NCBI GenBank assembly: GCA_902620425.1
Contig: CACNHX010000001.1
Coordinates: 350,903-414,902, forward strand
Origin: an uncultured Alphaproteobacteria bacterium
GTDB taxonomy: Bacteria; Pseudomonadota; Alphaproteobacteria; HIMB59; GCA-002718135
Length of the DNA stretch: 64,000 bases
Reading direction: 5' to 3'
Shown: piece by piece, positions 55,344 to 64,000 of the stretch
Position numbering within the stretch: position 1 is the stretch's first letter
Layout of the letters: every line of letters begins with the position of its first letter
Notes under the pieces: model-generated
Database searches by the model: none
What the model saw: the letters and a program-made list of their open reading frames with translations, nothing else
What the model was told of the DNA's origin: nothing
Made by a program: the position numbers and the translations under genes

Positions 55344-56594
55344 TTATTGATTAAATTCCCAAGCTTCTTGAACAGCTTGAGTAGCCTCTTCAGGAGTAAT
55401 GATTCCTGCAGCTAAATCCGTAGATACATCATTTACAACTCTTCCAATGTCAGCTCCTAAAAACTGATCATAGAAAATTTGATGATATTCTGAATTTGCA
55501 ATATTCTTAGCTACTTGTTTAAGAAATGGGTTTTGAATAGATGCATCTGCACCTTTTACAATTGGAATATAAGCACCTGCAGCAGCATCAGCTGATTGAA
55601 TTTGCTTATTTGTATAATGCATTATAAGCTCAACCGCTGAGTCAGGTGCGGAACTTGAAAATAACCAACCATTAATACCACCTAGTGTATCTCCAGGATT
55701 ACCGAGACCACCAGCTGTCATTGGCATATTAAACATTCCCATGTTATCATCACCAAGGCCTTCACCGCTTGCACTGTTTCCTTTTTGAGCTCCGTACATC
55801 CAGTTACCCATGAATGCCATAGCGCATTTTCCATCACCAAAGAAACCAGCTTGATCGGGCCAAGTGTGTGCTAAAAATCCTTTTTGGAAAGGTTCTAAAG
55901 CGACAAGCTCAAGCATTTGCTCACCTGATTTTATGTATTCTGGTCTGTCCCATCCTCCATTATTTAGAGAATCTAGGAATAAAGCTTTACCACCATTTCT
56001 AATATGAAGATGAGTCCATATAAAATGCACAGGCCATTTATCTTTACCGCCTAGACAAATTGGAGTTATTCCAGCAGCTTTAATTTGCTTTACTGCTGAC
56101 AAAAGATCATCCCACATTTTAATTGATGAAACATCAACTCCTGCTTGATTGATTAAATCTTTATTATACCACCAAGCTACTTGTGCTACTTGTTTTGGCA
56201 AACCTACTCTTTGTCCATTATATGTAAACGCATCAGCTGCTGCAGCACTAACAGTATCAAGATAACTATCTGGAACAAGATCAGATATGTCTCTTAAAAA
56301 TCCTGCTTCAGCTTGATCATACATAACTCCACCACTCCAGCTATAAAAAATATCAGGTCTATCATTTGATTGAAGCATAGTTGGTAACTTTGCTTTAAAA
56401 GATTCATTTTCTAGATACTGCATCTCAACAGTATGTCCTGTTTTTTCTTCAAACTCTTTTACAGCCTGCAACATACCAGGCATATTTAAATCGTCATCAG
56501 AAAAAAGATGTAGCCACTTAATAGTATCAGCTTTAGCTGAACTAAAAGAAGCTAAAATTATAATTGAAAAAAATAACTTAATTAATAATTTCAT
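55344..56594 (-). CDS. Carbohydrate ABC transporter substrate-binding protein (family 1)
   Basis: 416 residues. Signal peptide MKLLIKLFFSIIILASFSSAKA; a GGAGG site precedes the ATG. EFEEKTGHTVEMQYLENESFKAKL, DIFYSWSGG, FGDGKCAMAFMGNWMYG and GGINGWLFSSSA match the sugar-binding (MalE-like, cluster B) group. It would capture oligosaccharide or decorated sugar in the periplasm. Its gene faces a sulfatase gene across a 126 bp divergent spacer, linking uptake and desulfation. Confidence 0.93.
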   Translation of the reverse strand: MKLLIKLFFSIIILASFSSAKADTIKWLHLFSDDDLNMPGMLQAVKEFEEKTGHTVEMQYLENESFKAKLPTMLQSNDRPDIFYSWSGGVMYDQAEAGFLRDISDLVPDSYLDTVSAAAADAFTYNGQRVGLPKQVAQVAWWYNKDLINQAGVDVSSIKMWDDLLSAVKQIKAAGITPICLGGKDKWPVHFIWTHLHIRNGGKALFLDSLNNGGWDRPEYIKSGEQMLELVALEPFQKGFLAHTWPDQAGFFGDGKCAMAFMGNWMYGAQKGNSASGEGLGDDNMGMFNMPMTAGGLGNPGDTLGGINGWLFSSSAPDSAVELIMHYTNKQIQSADAAAGAYIPIVKGADASIQNPFLKQVAKNIANSEYHQIFYDQFLGADIGRVVNDVSTDLAAGIITPEEATQAVQEAWEFNQ

Positions 56595-56720
56595 CTAATC
56601 CTCCCATAGATTATCGTATTCTAAATTTTATAACACTTAACAATCTTTTTTAAACTAAAAAAAGTCAATTTTTAGCTTAAAACCTGCGATTTATGCTGTA
56701 AGATTAACGAAAGGTTTTTA
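56595..56720. promoter_or_regulatory. Divergent spacer between the importer operon and sulfatase S1
   Basis: 126 bp, AT-rich, no ORF. It should hold back-to-back promoters. Ribosome sites are visible at both ends (GGAGG for the binding protein, AAGG for the sulfatase). No clear operator palindrome seen. Confidence 0.4.
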
Positions 56721-58226
56721 ATGAAGAATAAACCAAACATATTAATATTTAATCCTGACCAGTGGAGAGGGGATATGCTTGGATATCTTGGATATCCTGG
56801 CGCACAAACCCCTAATTTGGATAGTATAATCAAAGAAGACGCAGTTGCATTTAAAAATGCTTTTTGCCAAGCAACAGTTTGTACACCAAGTCGTTGTTCA
56901 TTTATGACTGGCTGGTATCCACATGTACATGGTCATAGAACAATGCATTATATGCTACATACTGATCAAGGAGACTCTAGTATTTTATCCGAACTAAAAA
57001 ACAAAGATTACTTTATATGGTGGGGTGGAAAAAATGATTTGATAGCAGGACAAGAGGGTTATCGTAATCATTGTGATATTTATTTTGAACCAACGGATAG
57101 AGATTTTCAAAATTGGGGCTACACTCAACAACCTGGTACTCATGGAGGAGATCTATCATGGCGAGGACCTGAAGATGGAGATAATTATTATAGTTTCTTC
57201 AAAGGAAAATTAGATAAAAAAGATAAAGATATTTATTTCGATGACGATTGGTCCATGGTTTATGGAGCAATAGATTTTATAAAAGATTATAAAGAAAATA
57301 AACCATTCTGTTTATTTTTACCACTTGGTTATCCGCATCCTCCTTACTGTGTAGAGGATCCATGGTTCTCTTCAATTGATCGAAGCGTAATACCTAATAG
57401 ATATCAATACAAAAATTGGGAAGACAAGCCAAGTCTTTTAAAAGGAATTATGGATGGACAAAGAATGCAAGATTGGACCGATGAACGTTGGAATGAATTA
57501 CGAGCGGTATATCTTGGTATGTGTGCAAGAGTAGATTATCAATTTGGACTTTTGGTCAATCAACTAAAAAAAAATAATTTGTATGACGATACTTTAATAA
57601 TTTTTTTATCTGATCATGGTGACTTCACAGGTGATTATAATTTAGTTGAAAAAACACAAAATACTTTTCAAGACTGTCTTACTAATGTTCCTCTTATTAT
57701 TAAACCGCCAAAAAGTGAAAATACAATAAATGGAGTAAGCGATACAATGATTGAATTAATTGATATTGCTGGAACCATATATGATTACAGTAATATCGAG
57801 CCCTCATATTGGCATTTTGGCAAAAGTATTAAAAATTTTATTGAACAGAAAACTGATAATCATAGAGAAGAAGTATTTACGGAGGGTGGTAGACTTAGAT
57901 TAGAAAGACAAGCAAGTGAAAATCAAAGTCTTCAATTACCCCATGGTCTTTATTATCCTAGAGTTAGTTTACAAGGTCAAGAGGATGAAATTTTAATGCA
58001 TACTAAAGCAACAATGTGCAGAAATAAAAAATTTAAATATATTAAAAGAGCTTACGAGAAAGATGAGTTTTATAATTTAATCGAAGATCCTGGAGAAATT
58101 AATAATGTTATTGATGATCCTAAATATGGGTCAGAACTTAAAAAACTAAAAGATAAAATGCTTTCATGGTATCAAGAAACTTGTGATGTTGTTCCATTAA
58201 AAGGTGATGAAAGAGATTTCAATTAA
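56721..58226 (+). CDS. Sulfatase S1 (cytoplasmic, Cys type)
   Basis: 501 residues of alkaline-phosphatase-fold sulfatase. The residue to be converted to formylglycine is C54 in VCTPSRCSFMTGW. Metal ligands are near NPDQWRGD (residue 13) and FLSDHGDF. C-terminal FYNLIEDPGEINNVIDDP is the usual sulfatase end. The sulfatase core begins at residue 6 and there is no signal peptide, so it acts in the cytoplasm. It is the only sulfatase in the locus on the plus strand; convergent with the PhyH gene, 4 bp overlap. Substrate unknown. Confidence 0.92.
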   Translation: MKNKPNILIFNPDQWRGDMLGYLGYPGAQTPNLDSIIKEDAVAFKNAFCQATVCTPSRCSFMTGWYPHVHGHRTMHYMLHTDQGDSSILSELKNKDYFIWWGGKNDLIAGQEGYRNHCDIYFEPTDRDFQNWGYTQQPGTHGGDLSWRGPEDGDNYYSFFKGKLDKKDKDIYFDDDWSMVYGAIDFIKDYKENKPFCLFLPLGYPHPPYCVEDPWFSSIDRSVIPNRYQYKNWEDKPSLLKGIMDGQRMQDWTDERWNELRAVYLGMCARVDYQFGLLVNQLKKNNLYDDTLIIFLSDHGDFTGDYNLVEKTQNTFQDCLTNVPLIIKPPKSENTINGVSDTMIELIDIAGTIYDYSNIEPSYWHFGKSIKNFIEQKTDNHREEVFTEGGRLRLERQASENQSLQLPHGLYYPRVSLQGQEDEILMHTKATMCRNKKFKYIKRAYEKDEFYNLIEDPGEINNVIDDPKYGSELKKLKDKMLSWYQETCDVVPLKGDERDFN

Positions 58227-59143
58227 TATAATTCGTTTTCAATTCTTGTAAGCCAATAGTCGACATCCATTTTCTTGTGACCAGTTAATAACCTCCAAAA
58301 CTTGACAACATTTATTTTATCAAGTCTATTAGTATCTGCTTCTTGCCAAGGATAGGACCTCATTAAAATATCATTGATAGTTTGATCCTTAGTTTCATCA
58401 GTCCAATACAAAGCTCGGTTTGGTAAAGGTTGATATTTTTTTTCAGGATCCCATAATAGTTCCTGTTTCTCAGTAGGCTGTAATCTTACTTTAAACATAT
58501 ATCTGATATCATCTGAAAAATTAACTCCAGCACCATGCCACAATCCATTATGAAAAATTCCTATTGTACCTGCTTTACATATGATATTTTTTTGTCCTTT
58601 TATATTTTGATATTTTGCGATTCCCATTTCATTTACAATTCTTAAATGTGTACCAGGAATATATCTTGTACCACCCATTTCTTTAGTAACAGCAGTTGGA
58701 AAGTAAAATAATTGGATATCGAAAGTAGTTCTTGGATCAATTGTGCTATCTTGATGATTAACTTGTGACATTTGTCTTTGATTTGCTTTTGCATAATATT
58801 TAGAAGGAAATGTTAAGTGAAGAAATTGATGGTCAACTACAGTTTTTGAACCAACTAAACTATTGATTGCTCCTGAGACAATTTCATTTTTAAATATTTT
58901 TTCCAAAGGAGAGTTTAAAGGGTAGGCATCTTTCAATGCAGTCCCAGCAGGTATTCTAGGTATACTACTAGAGGATTTTATATTTTGAAAGTAGTGCTGA
59001 ATATTATCAACATCATCAATATCAGTATGCCCAATATCATTTAAAAATTCTTTATTGATATCTTCATCAATTAAACCTTCAAAAAAAAGACAGCCACTAT
59101 TTGCAAATTCTGCCATTTGCTCAGTTGACAATAATTTTGTCAT
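58223..59143 (-). CDS. Phytanoyl-CoA dioxygenase (PhyH) family protein
   Basis: 306 residues of the Fe(II)/2-oxoglutarate dioxygenase superfamily. Iron ligands are probably His and Asp in QVNHQDSTIDPRT and the distal His in HNGLWHGAGVNFS, with the 2-oxoglutarate-binding Arg just after (DIRYMFKVRL). It lies 1 bp from a 92-residue protein and near four sulfatases. It could hydroxylate a sugar, a lipid side chain, or open a sulfated or methylated substrate by oxidation. Function not assignable. Confidence 0.85.
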   Translation of the reverse strand: MTKLLSTEQMAEFANSGCLFFEGLIDEDINKEFLNDIGHTDIDDVDNIQHYFQNIKSSSSIPRIPAGTALKDAYPLNSPLEKIFKNEIVSGAINSLVGSKTVVDHQFLHLTFPSKYYAKANQRQMSQVNHQDSTIDPRTTFDIQLFYFPTAVTKEMGGTRYIPGTHLRIVNEMGIAKYQNIKGQKNIICKAGTIGIFHNGLWHGAGVNFSDDIRYMFKVRLQPTEKQELLWDPEKKYQPLPNRALYWTDETKDQTINDILMRSYPWQEADTNRLDKINVVKFWRLLTGHKKMDVDYWLTRIENELY

Positions 59144-59144
59144 T

Positions 59145-59423
59145 TTAAAAATCTCCTTCTTCTATTTTTTCAAAAAAAAACTCATGCTTTAAATATGAAG
59201 TTCTAAATTCTTGACCAGGATGCTCTGGAATAGATTGACTCGATTGAAACAATCTCCATCCATCCAATAAAGCGTCAAGACCAGTGGGATAAGGTGGTTC
59301 ATCACTATCCCCTGTCATATGAAGTTTTTTTCCTGTCCCATCAAATGTTGCCCAAGAAATAACTTCTGCTTCTAGACTTGGAAACTTTAAATAAAGAACT
59401 AAAACTTTTTGTCTTTTAGTCAT
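59145..59423 (-). CDS. Small sulfatase-associated hypothetical protein (92 aa)
   Basis: 92 residues, starting MTKRQKVLVLYLKFPSLEAEVISWATFDGTG, then PPYPTGLDALLDGWRLFQ and QEFRTSYLKHEFFFEKI. No signal peptide or membrane segment. It fits exactly between sulfatase S2 (0 bp gap) and PhyH (1 bp gap). I recall similar small proteins beside bacterial sulfatases, but have no name or function for it. The alternating strand pattern suggests a compact beta-rich fold. Confidence 0.75.
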   Translation of the reverse strand: MTKRQKVLVLYLKFPSLEAEVISWATFDGTGKKLHMTGDSDEPPYPTGLDALLDGWRLFQSSQSIPEHPGQEFRTSYLKHEFFFEKIEEGDF

Positions 59424-60935
59424 TTAGTTTTCTTTAAAATAATTTTTTAATAATTCCTTTGGAGGATCATATGTTTTAATTTCATTCAGCATAAGATTTT
59501 TATATTTGTTTATCAAATCTTCATCATTAATAGGGTTTAATTGGCCAGGATCTTCCTTCAAATTATAAAGAGCACATTTAGTATCTTCTAATGATTTATG
59601 TGGATCCGATTTTCTAAGAATTCTATTAACTTTCATTACTGGAATATTTTTAGTAAAATTAAATGGCTCATGCATTGTAGCAGTTTGCAACTCTTCGTGT
59701 GAAAAAAATTGCCTCATATTGGTTGGCATCAATGTATATTGAAATCTACTTCTATCGTATTGATCAAAATTTTCTGGAAAATGAAAATATGTATAATTTC
59801 CATCGGATATATTTATTCCCCCGCCCCAATATCCATACAAAGCAAAATGCTCATTTTCACTGTCTTTATCTAGAAAGTTTAATATAGATTTACCTTTAAC
59901 CTCTTTAGGAAGATTGTGACCATGCATTGTCATGAATGTTGGCATCAAATCAATATTTTGAGTTACAACATTTCTTTGCTCGCCAGAATATTGTTTGTAT
60001 TCCGGGTGATAAAAATAAAAAGGTATATTTGCAATTTCATTATACAAAGGCATTCTGTTTTTAGCCCACCAATCATGTTCTCCGAGCATGAAACCATGAT
60101 CTGTAGTTAAAATCAATGCAGTATCATTCCATAAATTATTTTCATCAAAATAATCTAAAACCGTACCAAGTAAATAATCACATAGACCAACTAAAGCAAT
60201 GTAATTGGCTTTTAACTCTGCAACCTCATCATCTGTTTCTTTCACTCTATCATACTGAGGCCAATCTAATCTTGGGCCAGTATAATTTGTTTTTAGTTTT
60301 TCTCTAAATCGCTCTGGCGCAAAAAAAGGTTCGTGAGGATCAAAAGTTTCTAGTTGAAGAAACCAATTATCAGCATCTTTATTAATATTTATAAAGTCTA
60401 AACCAGATTCAAAACATTTAACTGAAGGAAAATCTTTTTCTTCTTTAATAAATTCACTATTGATTGCGTAATGATAATAACCTGTTTCCCTATCAGTTAA
60501 ATTTAATTGTGATTGATGATATTTTTCTCTTAATTTTTCAAGTGGTGGTTGAACCATGGCTTTCCACGGGTCACTCTCTTGTCCTCTAATAAAATCCCAT
60601 GAGTTAAATCTATTATGATAGGTTGCGCCACCATCTTCAAAGTAATGATAATGATCAGTCACAAGATGAGTATACGTATTATTTAGTCTTAAGATTTCTG
60701 GAAATGAATTATCAAATGGTTCTAATGGACCCCATGCACGGTGAAGAAAACTTAATCGACCTGAATGCATATCACGTCTTGCCGGCATACAGGGCATACT
60801 ACCAATATAATGATTATTAAATTGAACTGATTTTTTTGCTAATCTGTTAAAATTTGGTGTTTCAATATATTTACCACCATAAGAATTTAACATTCTTTTA
60901 TTTAATGAATCAAATAAAAGAAAAACTGTTTTCAT
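59424..60935 (-). CDS. Sulfatase S2 (cytoplasmic, Cys type)
   Basis: 503 residues. Formylglycine site C49 in GSMPCMPARRDMHSGR (C-x-P-x-R with Ala in place of the common Ser). The first metal ligand is D9 in FLLFDSLNKR; the other is in ILTTDHGFMLGEHDWW. C-terminal block YNLKEDPGQLNPI. Starts directly at the first core strand with no signal peptide. The sequence differs strongly from the other three, suggesting a different sulfate ester. Confidence 0.92.
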   Translation of the reverse strand: MKTVFLLFDSLNKRMLNSYGGKYIETPNFNRLAKKSVQFNNHYIGSMPCMPARRDMHSGRLSFLHRAWGPLEPFDNSFPEILRLNNTYTHLVTDHYHYFEDGGATYHNRFNSWDFIRGQESDPWKAMVQPPLEKLREKYHQSQLNLTDRETGYYHYAINSEFIKEEKDFPSVKCFESGLDFININKDADNWFLQLETFDPHEPFFAPERFREKLKTNYTGPRLDWPQYDRVKETDDEVAELKANYIALVGLCDYLLGTVLDYFDENNLWNDTALILTTDHGFMLGEHDWWAKNRMPLYNEIANIPFYFYHPEYKQYSGEQRNVVTQNIDLMPTFMTMHGHNLPKEVKGKSILNFLDKDSENEHFALYGYWGGGINISDGNYTYFHFPENFDQYDRSRFQYTLMPTNMRQFFSHEELQTATMHEPFNFTKNIPVMKVNRILRKSDPHKSLEDTKCALYNLKEDPGQLNPINDEDLINKYKNLMLNEIKTYDPPKELLKNYFKEN

Positions 60936-60966
60936 AAATACCAGACTAATACGAAAAAAATAATTA

Positions 60967-62334
60967 TTAAAGTTTTTTCTTTAATCTATGAAAAGAATCA
61001 GGATTTAATCCCATTTGACCAGGATTATTTACATTTTTAGCTTTTGTAATTTTAGTTGTTATATTTTCAACTTTTTTAATTTTACTTTTAATCTTTTTTC
61101 TTAAGGAGGTTACTATTTCATCATAAGTACTAATACCAATTAAGTTATTTAATTCATACGGATCAGCATCAAGATCGTATAAATTTGTCTCTGTGTATTG
61201 ATTAGATAAAGGTTTATCACTCCCATTAGAGTCTTGATCAGCAATACAATATTTCCATTTTTCAGTTCTTAAACTTCTAGCTAATTGACTCTCACTTATT
61301 TGAACAAAAATTTCATTTTCCCATTTTTTTGATGTTTTATTTACCAAGGGCAATACTGATCTACCATCACAATGAGAGGTATTTTTGACTTTTGCCAAAT
61401 CTAAGATTGTTGCATGAATATCTAATATATTGGTTAGTTCTTTTATACGTCCACCTTGTTGGAAAACATTTCCAATTAAAGAAGTAGGAACCCGTATTGA
61501 ACTTTCATGACATGAACGTTTATATTCTCTATTTCGTGTTTTAAAATTATTTCCATGATCTGATGTAAAAATAATTGCACTATCATCAAATAATTTTAAG
61601 CTTTTAATTACATCAATCATTCTTCCATAAGCTTCATCTATTCTCTTCACCATTCCATAATAACCTCCTAAATGTCGAGGAGAAGATCCAACCAGAGATG
61701 AAAGATCTGGAGGAGACCACTTACCTGTATATTTTTCTCTGTATCCAATAGGTGGTGGATAATCATCTGTATTGTTTTGGTGATGTGGCTCAATAAGAGA
61801 AACGAAAAGAAAAAATGGTTTTTTTTGATTTAGTTTTATAAAATTTATAGCTGCATCAGTTATTGCATCAACTCTATATCCCGGAAGAAATACTTTTTTA
61901 TTTTGTCCATCATAAACATATGTTTCATAAGCATCGGAAGTAAATTCTAAAAGATTTGATCCCAACCAATAATCATAACCACCTCTATCCTCTTTTTTAA
62001 CCGGTTCAGATGAGCCGAGGTGCCACTTTCCAATATATCCAGTAGCATATCCTTCTTTTGATAAATGTTTTGCAAGAGTTTTAATATTTTTTTTTAAAGG
62101 TATTCTATTTTTAAAACATCCAGTCTTTGTTGCATACATTCCTGATTGTAATGAAGCTCTTGCAGGCCCACAAACTGGTTGGCATGTAAATGAGTTATAA
62201 AGATGTGTACCTTCAACTGCATAATGATCGAAGTTCTCCATCAAGGATAATGGATTGCCATGTAAACCAGAAGTATCCCAGCGTTGTTGATCAGTAAAAA
62301 ATACAATAATATTTGGTTTAGATTTAATATTCAT
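60967..62334 (-). CDS. Sulfatase S3 (cytoplasmic, Cys type)
   Basis: 455 residues. Formylglycine site C55 in PVCGPARASLQSGMYATKTG; metal ligands in VFFTDQQRWD and IFTSDHGNNF; GYIGKWHLG contains the conserved Lys/His pair. Ends LYDLDADPYELNNLIG plus a Lys-rich tail (KIKKVENITTKITKAK). No signal peptide. This is the canonical sulfatase of the locus, similar to S1_8/S1_11-like forms in layout, but the subfamily is not determined. Confidence 0.92.
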   Translation of the reverse strand: MNIKSKPNIIVFFTDQQRWDTSGLHGNPLSLMENFDHYAVEGTHLYNSFTCQPVCGPARASLQSGMYATKTGCFKNRIPLKKNIKTLAKHLSKEGYATGYIGKWHLGSSEPVKKEDRGGYDYWLGSNLLEFTSDAYETYVYDGQNKKVFLPGYRVDAITDAAINFIKLNQKKPFFLFVSLIEPHHQNNTDDYPPPIGYREKYTGKWSPPDLSSLVGSSPRHLGGYYGMVKRIDEAYGRMIDVIKSLKLFDDSAIIFTSDHGNNFKTRNREYKRSCHESSIRVPTSLIGNVFQQGGRIKELTNILDIHATILDLAKVKNTSHCDGRSVLPLVNKTSKKWENEIFVQISESQLARSLRTEKWKYCIADQDSNGSDKPLSNQYTETNLYDLDADPYELNNLIGISTYDEIVTSLRKKIKSKIKKVENITTKITKAKNVNNPGQMGLNPDSFHRLKKKL

Positions 62335-62346
62335 TATTATTTAGAT

Positions 62347-63846
62347 TTATTTACTAAAAGGTTTTCCTTTATATTTCCTAAGATTGTCAGCGTGTTTTTT
62401 TCTATCTGTTTTTTCAAGACGCTCAACATATGTATTCCAGACTTTTGAATAAATATTTGCATGATGAGGACCACCTTCTCTAATTACACCTTGAAGTGGA
62501 TCTCCTCTATCAGCCTCATACATATTTTCTTCAATCCACTCATCGATTAAAAACATACCATGAGCTACGAGATCTTTATGCTGATTTGCTAGGTTATTCA
62601 ACTCATGCGGATCTTTTTCAATATCAAACAGCATATATTTTGGAAAATCTTTTAAACCAGTATCGTACGTTCTTATTAGTAACCAATTATCCCATCTTAC
62701 AGATCTTTGACAACTCCAAGCACCATGACTAATAACTAAATAATCTCTTCCATTTGATGATTTACTATTTGTTAAATTTTCAGTGAAATTAATACCATCC
62801 CATCTGTCAGGTTGAGAAGATGAAGTAATTTGAGAAATAGTTGAAGTTAAATCTAAATTATAAAATTTATTTTCTATAGTACTTCCTTTATTTGTATCTG
62901 TTATCCCCGGCCATCTGATTATTAATGGAACTCTATTAGTTATATGATCAGCTGTTTGGTGATCTCCCCATACATTTAACTCACCTTGATTTTCTCCGTG
63001 GTCTGCTGAAATAATTATTGCAGTATCATCCCAAAGATTCATTTTTTTTAAATCTTCAAAAACTTTATTTAAATAAAAATCTGCGTATTTAATTCCAGTG
63101 TCATACGCATCAATTTGTTCTTTAGCATCAGAAGTATTTTTAATTTCGCCCACTCCCATTGTATACTTTCCTCCAAGATCTTCATCAAATCCTGGAACTT
63201 CTCTAGCGCTATGCGGTCCAAAACTATTCCTTTGTTTTTTAATTAATTCTTCTGTCACCCATTCTTCAATAGGATCATCTTTAAAAGGATTTCCAAAGTC
63301 TTCAGGTGTATCATACGGAGTATGGGGATCCCACATATTTACATGTAAGAACCAATTTTCTTTTTCTCCATTATTTTCTAACCACTTTTTTATGACAGGG
63401 TAGACTTCATCAGCATTTTCTAAACCACCTTTTCCAGTGTCATATGTTTCGGTAAAACCAAACCAAACTTGATAAGCTGTATGTCTTTCAGGAAAAGGAC
63501 TGATACTTGCTGTATAATATCCTGCATCTCGAAGAACTTTTCCAAGAGATGTAAAAGCATATTCTCCTCTTAAGCCGCCTTTAAATTCTCTATTCCAAAT
63601 ATTTTTTCTAGGAGCAATATCAGAGAATTCACCGCCATGATTAACAACTCCAGTTTTGAAACCAAAATTGCCACCGAACAAAGCAGTTCTACTAGGTAGG
63701 CATGGTGTGTCAGTTGAATAAAAATTTGTAAACTTAACTCCTTCTTTTGCTATTGAGTCAATCGTAGGAGATGTGTTTCTATGATAACCATAACATCCTA
63801 AATGATCAGGTCTTAAAGAGTCTATGTCTACGTATAAAATTCTCAT
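62347..63846 (-). CDS. Sulfatase S4 (cytoplasmic, Cys type)
   Basis: 499 residues. Formylglycine site C49 in TDTPCLPSRTALFGG; metal ligands in LYVDIDSLRPDHLG and IISADHGENQGE. C-terminal FDIEKDPHELNNLANQ. No signal peptide: the core strand starts at residue 2. AAGGA lies before the ATG. First complete gene of the S4-S3-S2-small-PhyH operon, 17 bp after the end of another sulfatase-like gene. Confidence 0.92.
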   Translation of the reverse strand: MRILYVDIDSLRPDHLGCYGYHRNTSPTIDSIAKEGVKFTNFYSTDTPCLPSRTALFGGNFGFKTGVVNHGGEFSDIAPRKNIWNREFKGGLRGEYAFTSLGKVLRDAGYYTASISPFPERHTAYQVWFGFTETYDTGKGGLENADEVYPVIKKWLENNGEKENWFLHVNMWDPHTPYDTPEDFGNPFKDDPIEEWVTEELIKKQRNSFGPHSAREVPGFDEDLGGKYTMGVGEIKNTSDAKEQIDAYDTGIKYADFYLNKVFEDLKKMNLWDDTAIIISADHGENQGELNVWGDHQTADHITNRVPLIIRWPGITDTNKGSTIENKFYNLDLTSTISQITSSSQPDRWDGINFTENLTNSKSSNGRDYLVISHGAWSCQRSVRWDNWLLIRTYDTGLKDFPKYMLFDIEKDPHELNNLANQHKDLVAHGMFLIDEWIEENMYEADRGDPLQGVIREGGPHHANIYSKVWNTYVERLEKTDRKKHADNLRKYKGKPFSK

Positions 63847-63862
63847 CTTTATCCTTTCTTAA

Positions 63863-64000
63863 TTAAGCGCCTGAAACTCTTTTCATTTTTGATGTTTCAT
63901 CTTTTAATGTGGCTTGCGCAAACTTAAATAATAAATCTTTTTTTAATGTTTGTGCGTTCGTATTATCCCATAAATTATTATATTCGTTTGGATCATTTTC
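63863..64000 (-). CDS. C-terminal end of a fifth sulfatase (partial)
   Basis: The window edge cuts this gene; 45 residues and the stop are visible. The sequence begins NDPNEYNNLWDN, the same D-P-x-E-x-x-N-L block that closes the other sulfatases here, then a helix and KMKRVSGA. Same strand as S4, so the sulfatase operon continues beyond the window. Confidence 0.75.
   Translation of the reverse strand, partial: ENDPNEYNNLWDNTNAQTLKKDLLFKFAQATLKDETSKMKRVSGA

Noticed and set aside
63098-63403. 101-residue plus-strand frame within sulfatase S4
   Set aside because: Antisense shadow; all conserved sulfatase motifs are on the minus strand.

Overview
The window is very AT-rich, gene-dense DNA with 0-30 bp gaps and many 1-11 bp gene overlaps. 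Few genes have a strong Shine-Dalgarno site. This is the signature of a streamlined marine alphaproteobacterium. The block ctaC-ctaD-ctaB-small ORF-ctaG-ctaE-surf1-(M32)-thrC-M16 is typical alphaproteobacterial gene order. The combination of sugar ABC transporters, sugar-acid enzymes and sulfatases suggests a SAR11-like organism or the AEGEAN-169/HIMB59 group. That placement is inferred from gene content; no rRNA or other phylogenetic marker analysis was possible.

Layout. 1-9.5 kb: the end of an enolase-superfamily sugar-acid dehydratase, a PLP-dependent D-cysteine desulfhydrase/L-cysteate lyase-like enzyme, an IlvD/Edd sugar-acid dehydratase and an SMP-30 lactonase. These are followed by an unusual oxidative cluster: a sterol-desaturase-like hydroxylase, two membrane desaturases, a Rieske ferredoxin, a ferredoxin reductase and a degenerate PanB homologue. 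9.7-13.2 kb: a ribose/fructose-type sugar ABC importer and an SDR dehydrogenase that could start an oxidative sugar pathway using the lactonase and dehydratases. 13.2-16.5 kb: peroxiredoxin, DsbD, YqgE and a small basic protein.

16.6-20.2 kb: two ammonium transporter genes on the minus strand with a small putative winged-helix regulator between them. Each amt gene has a leader carrying two tandem aptamers that match the glutamine (glnA) riboswitch, followed by a stem-loop kept in position but not in sequence. This is the most striking regulatory feature of the window: glutamine would control ammonium uptake directly through RNA.

20.2-23.6 kb: a Gfo/Idh/MocA oxidoreductase with a sugar isomerase/epimerase, a class I amidotransferase and an O6-alkylguanine repair protein. 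23.7-33.5 kb: DUF6494-like protein, M16 protease, threonine synthase, M32 carboxypeptidase and the aa3-type cytochrome c oxidase operon. That operon includes an unlisted 35-residue membrane ORF and a SURF1 gene with no ordinary start codon. 33.6-50.3 kb: housekeeping genes (rsmE, ubiA, the msbA-waaA-lpxK-lpxL lipid A operon, xseA, tadA, an rsuA-family gene, rsmD, pgi, a lipoprotein, lspA, ileS, ribF).

50.4-64 kb: an accessory carbohydrate locus. It has a xylose isomerase, ThuA-like protein, Gfo/Idh oxidoreductase, a MalEFG-type importer without its ATPase, four complete sulfatases plus the tail of a fifth, a PhyH-type dioxygenase and a 92-residue sulfatase-associated protein. None of the four complete sulfatases has a signal peptide. 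The likely logic is import of small sulfated sugars or sulfated organic molecules and desulfation in the cytoplasm.
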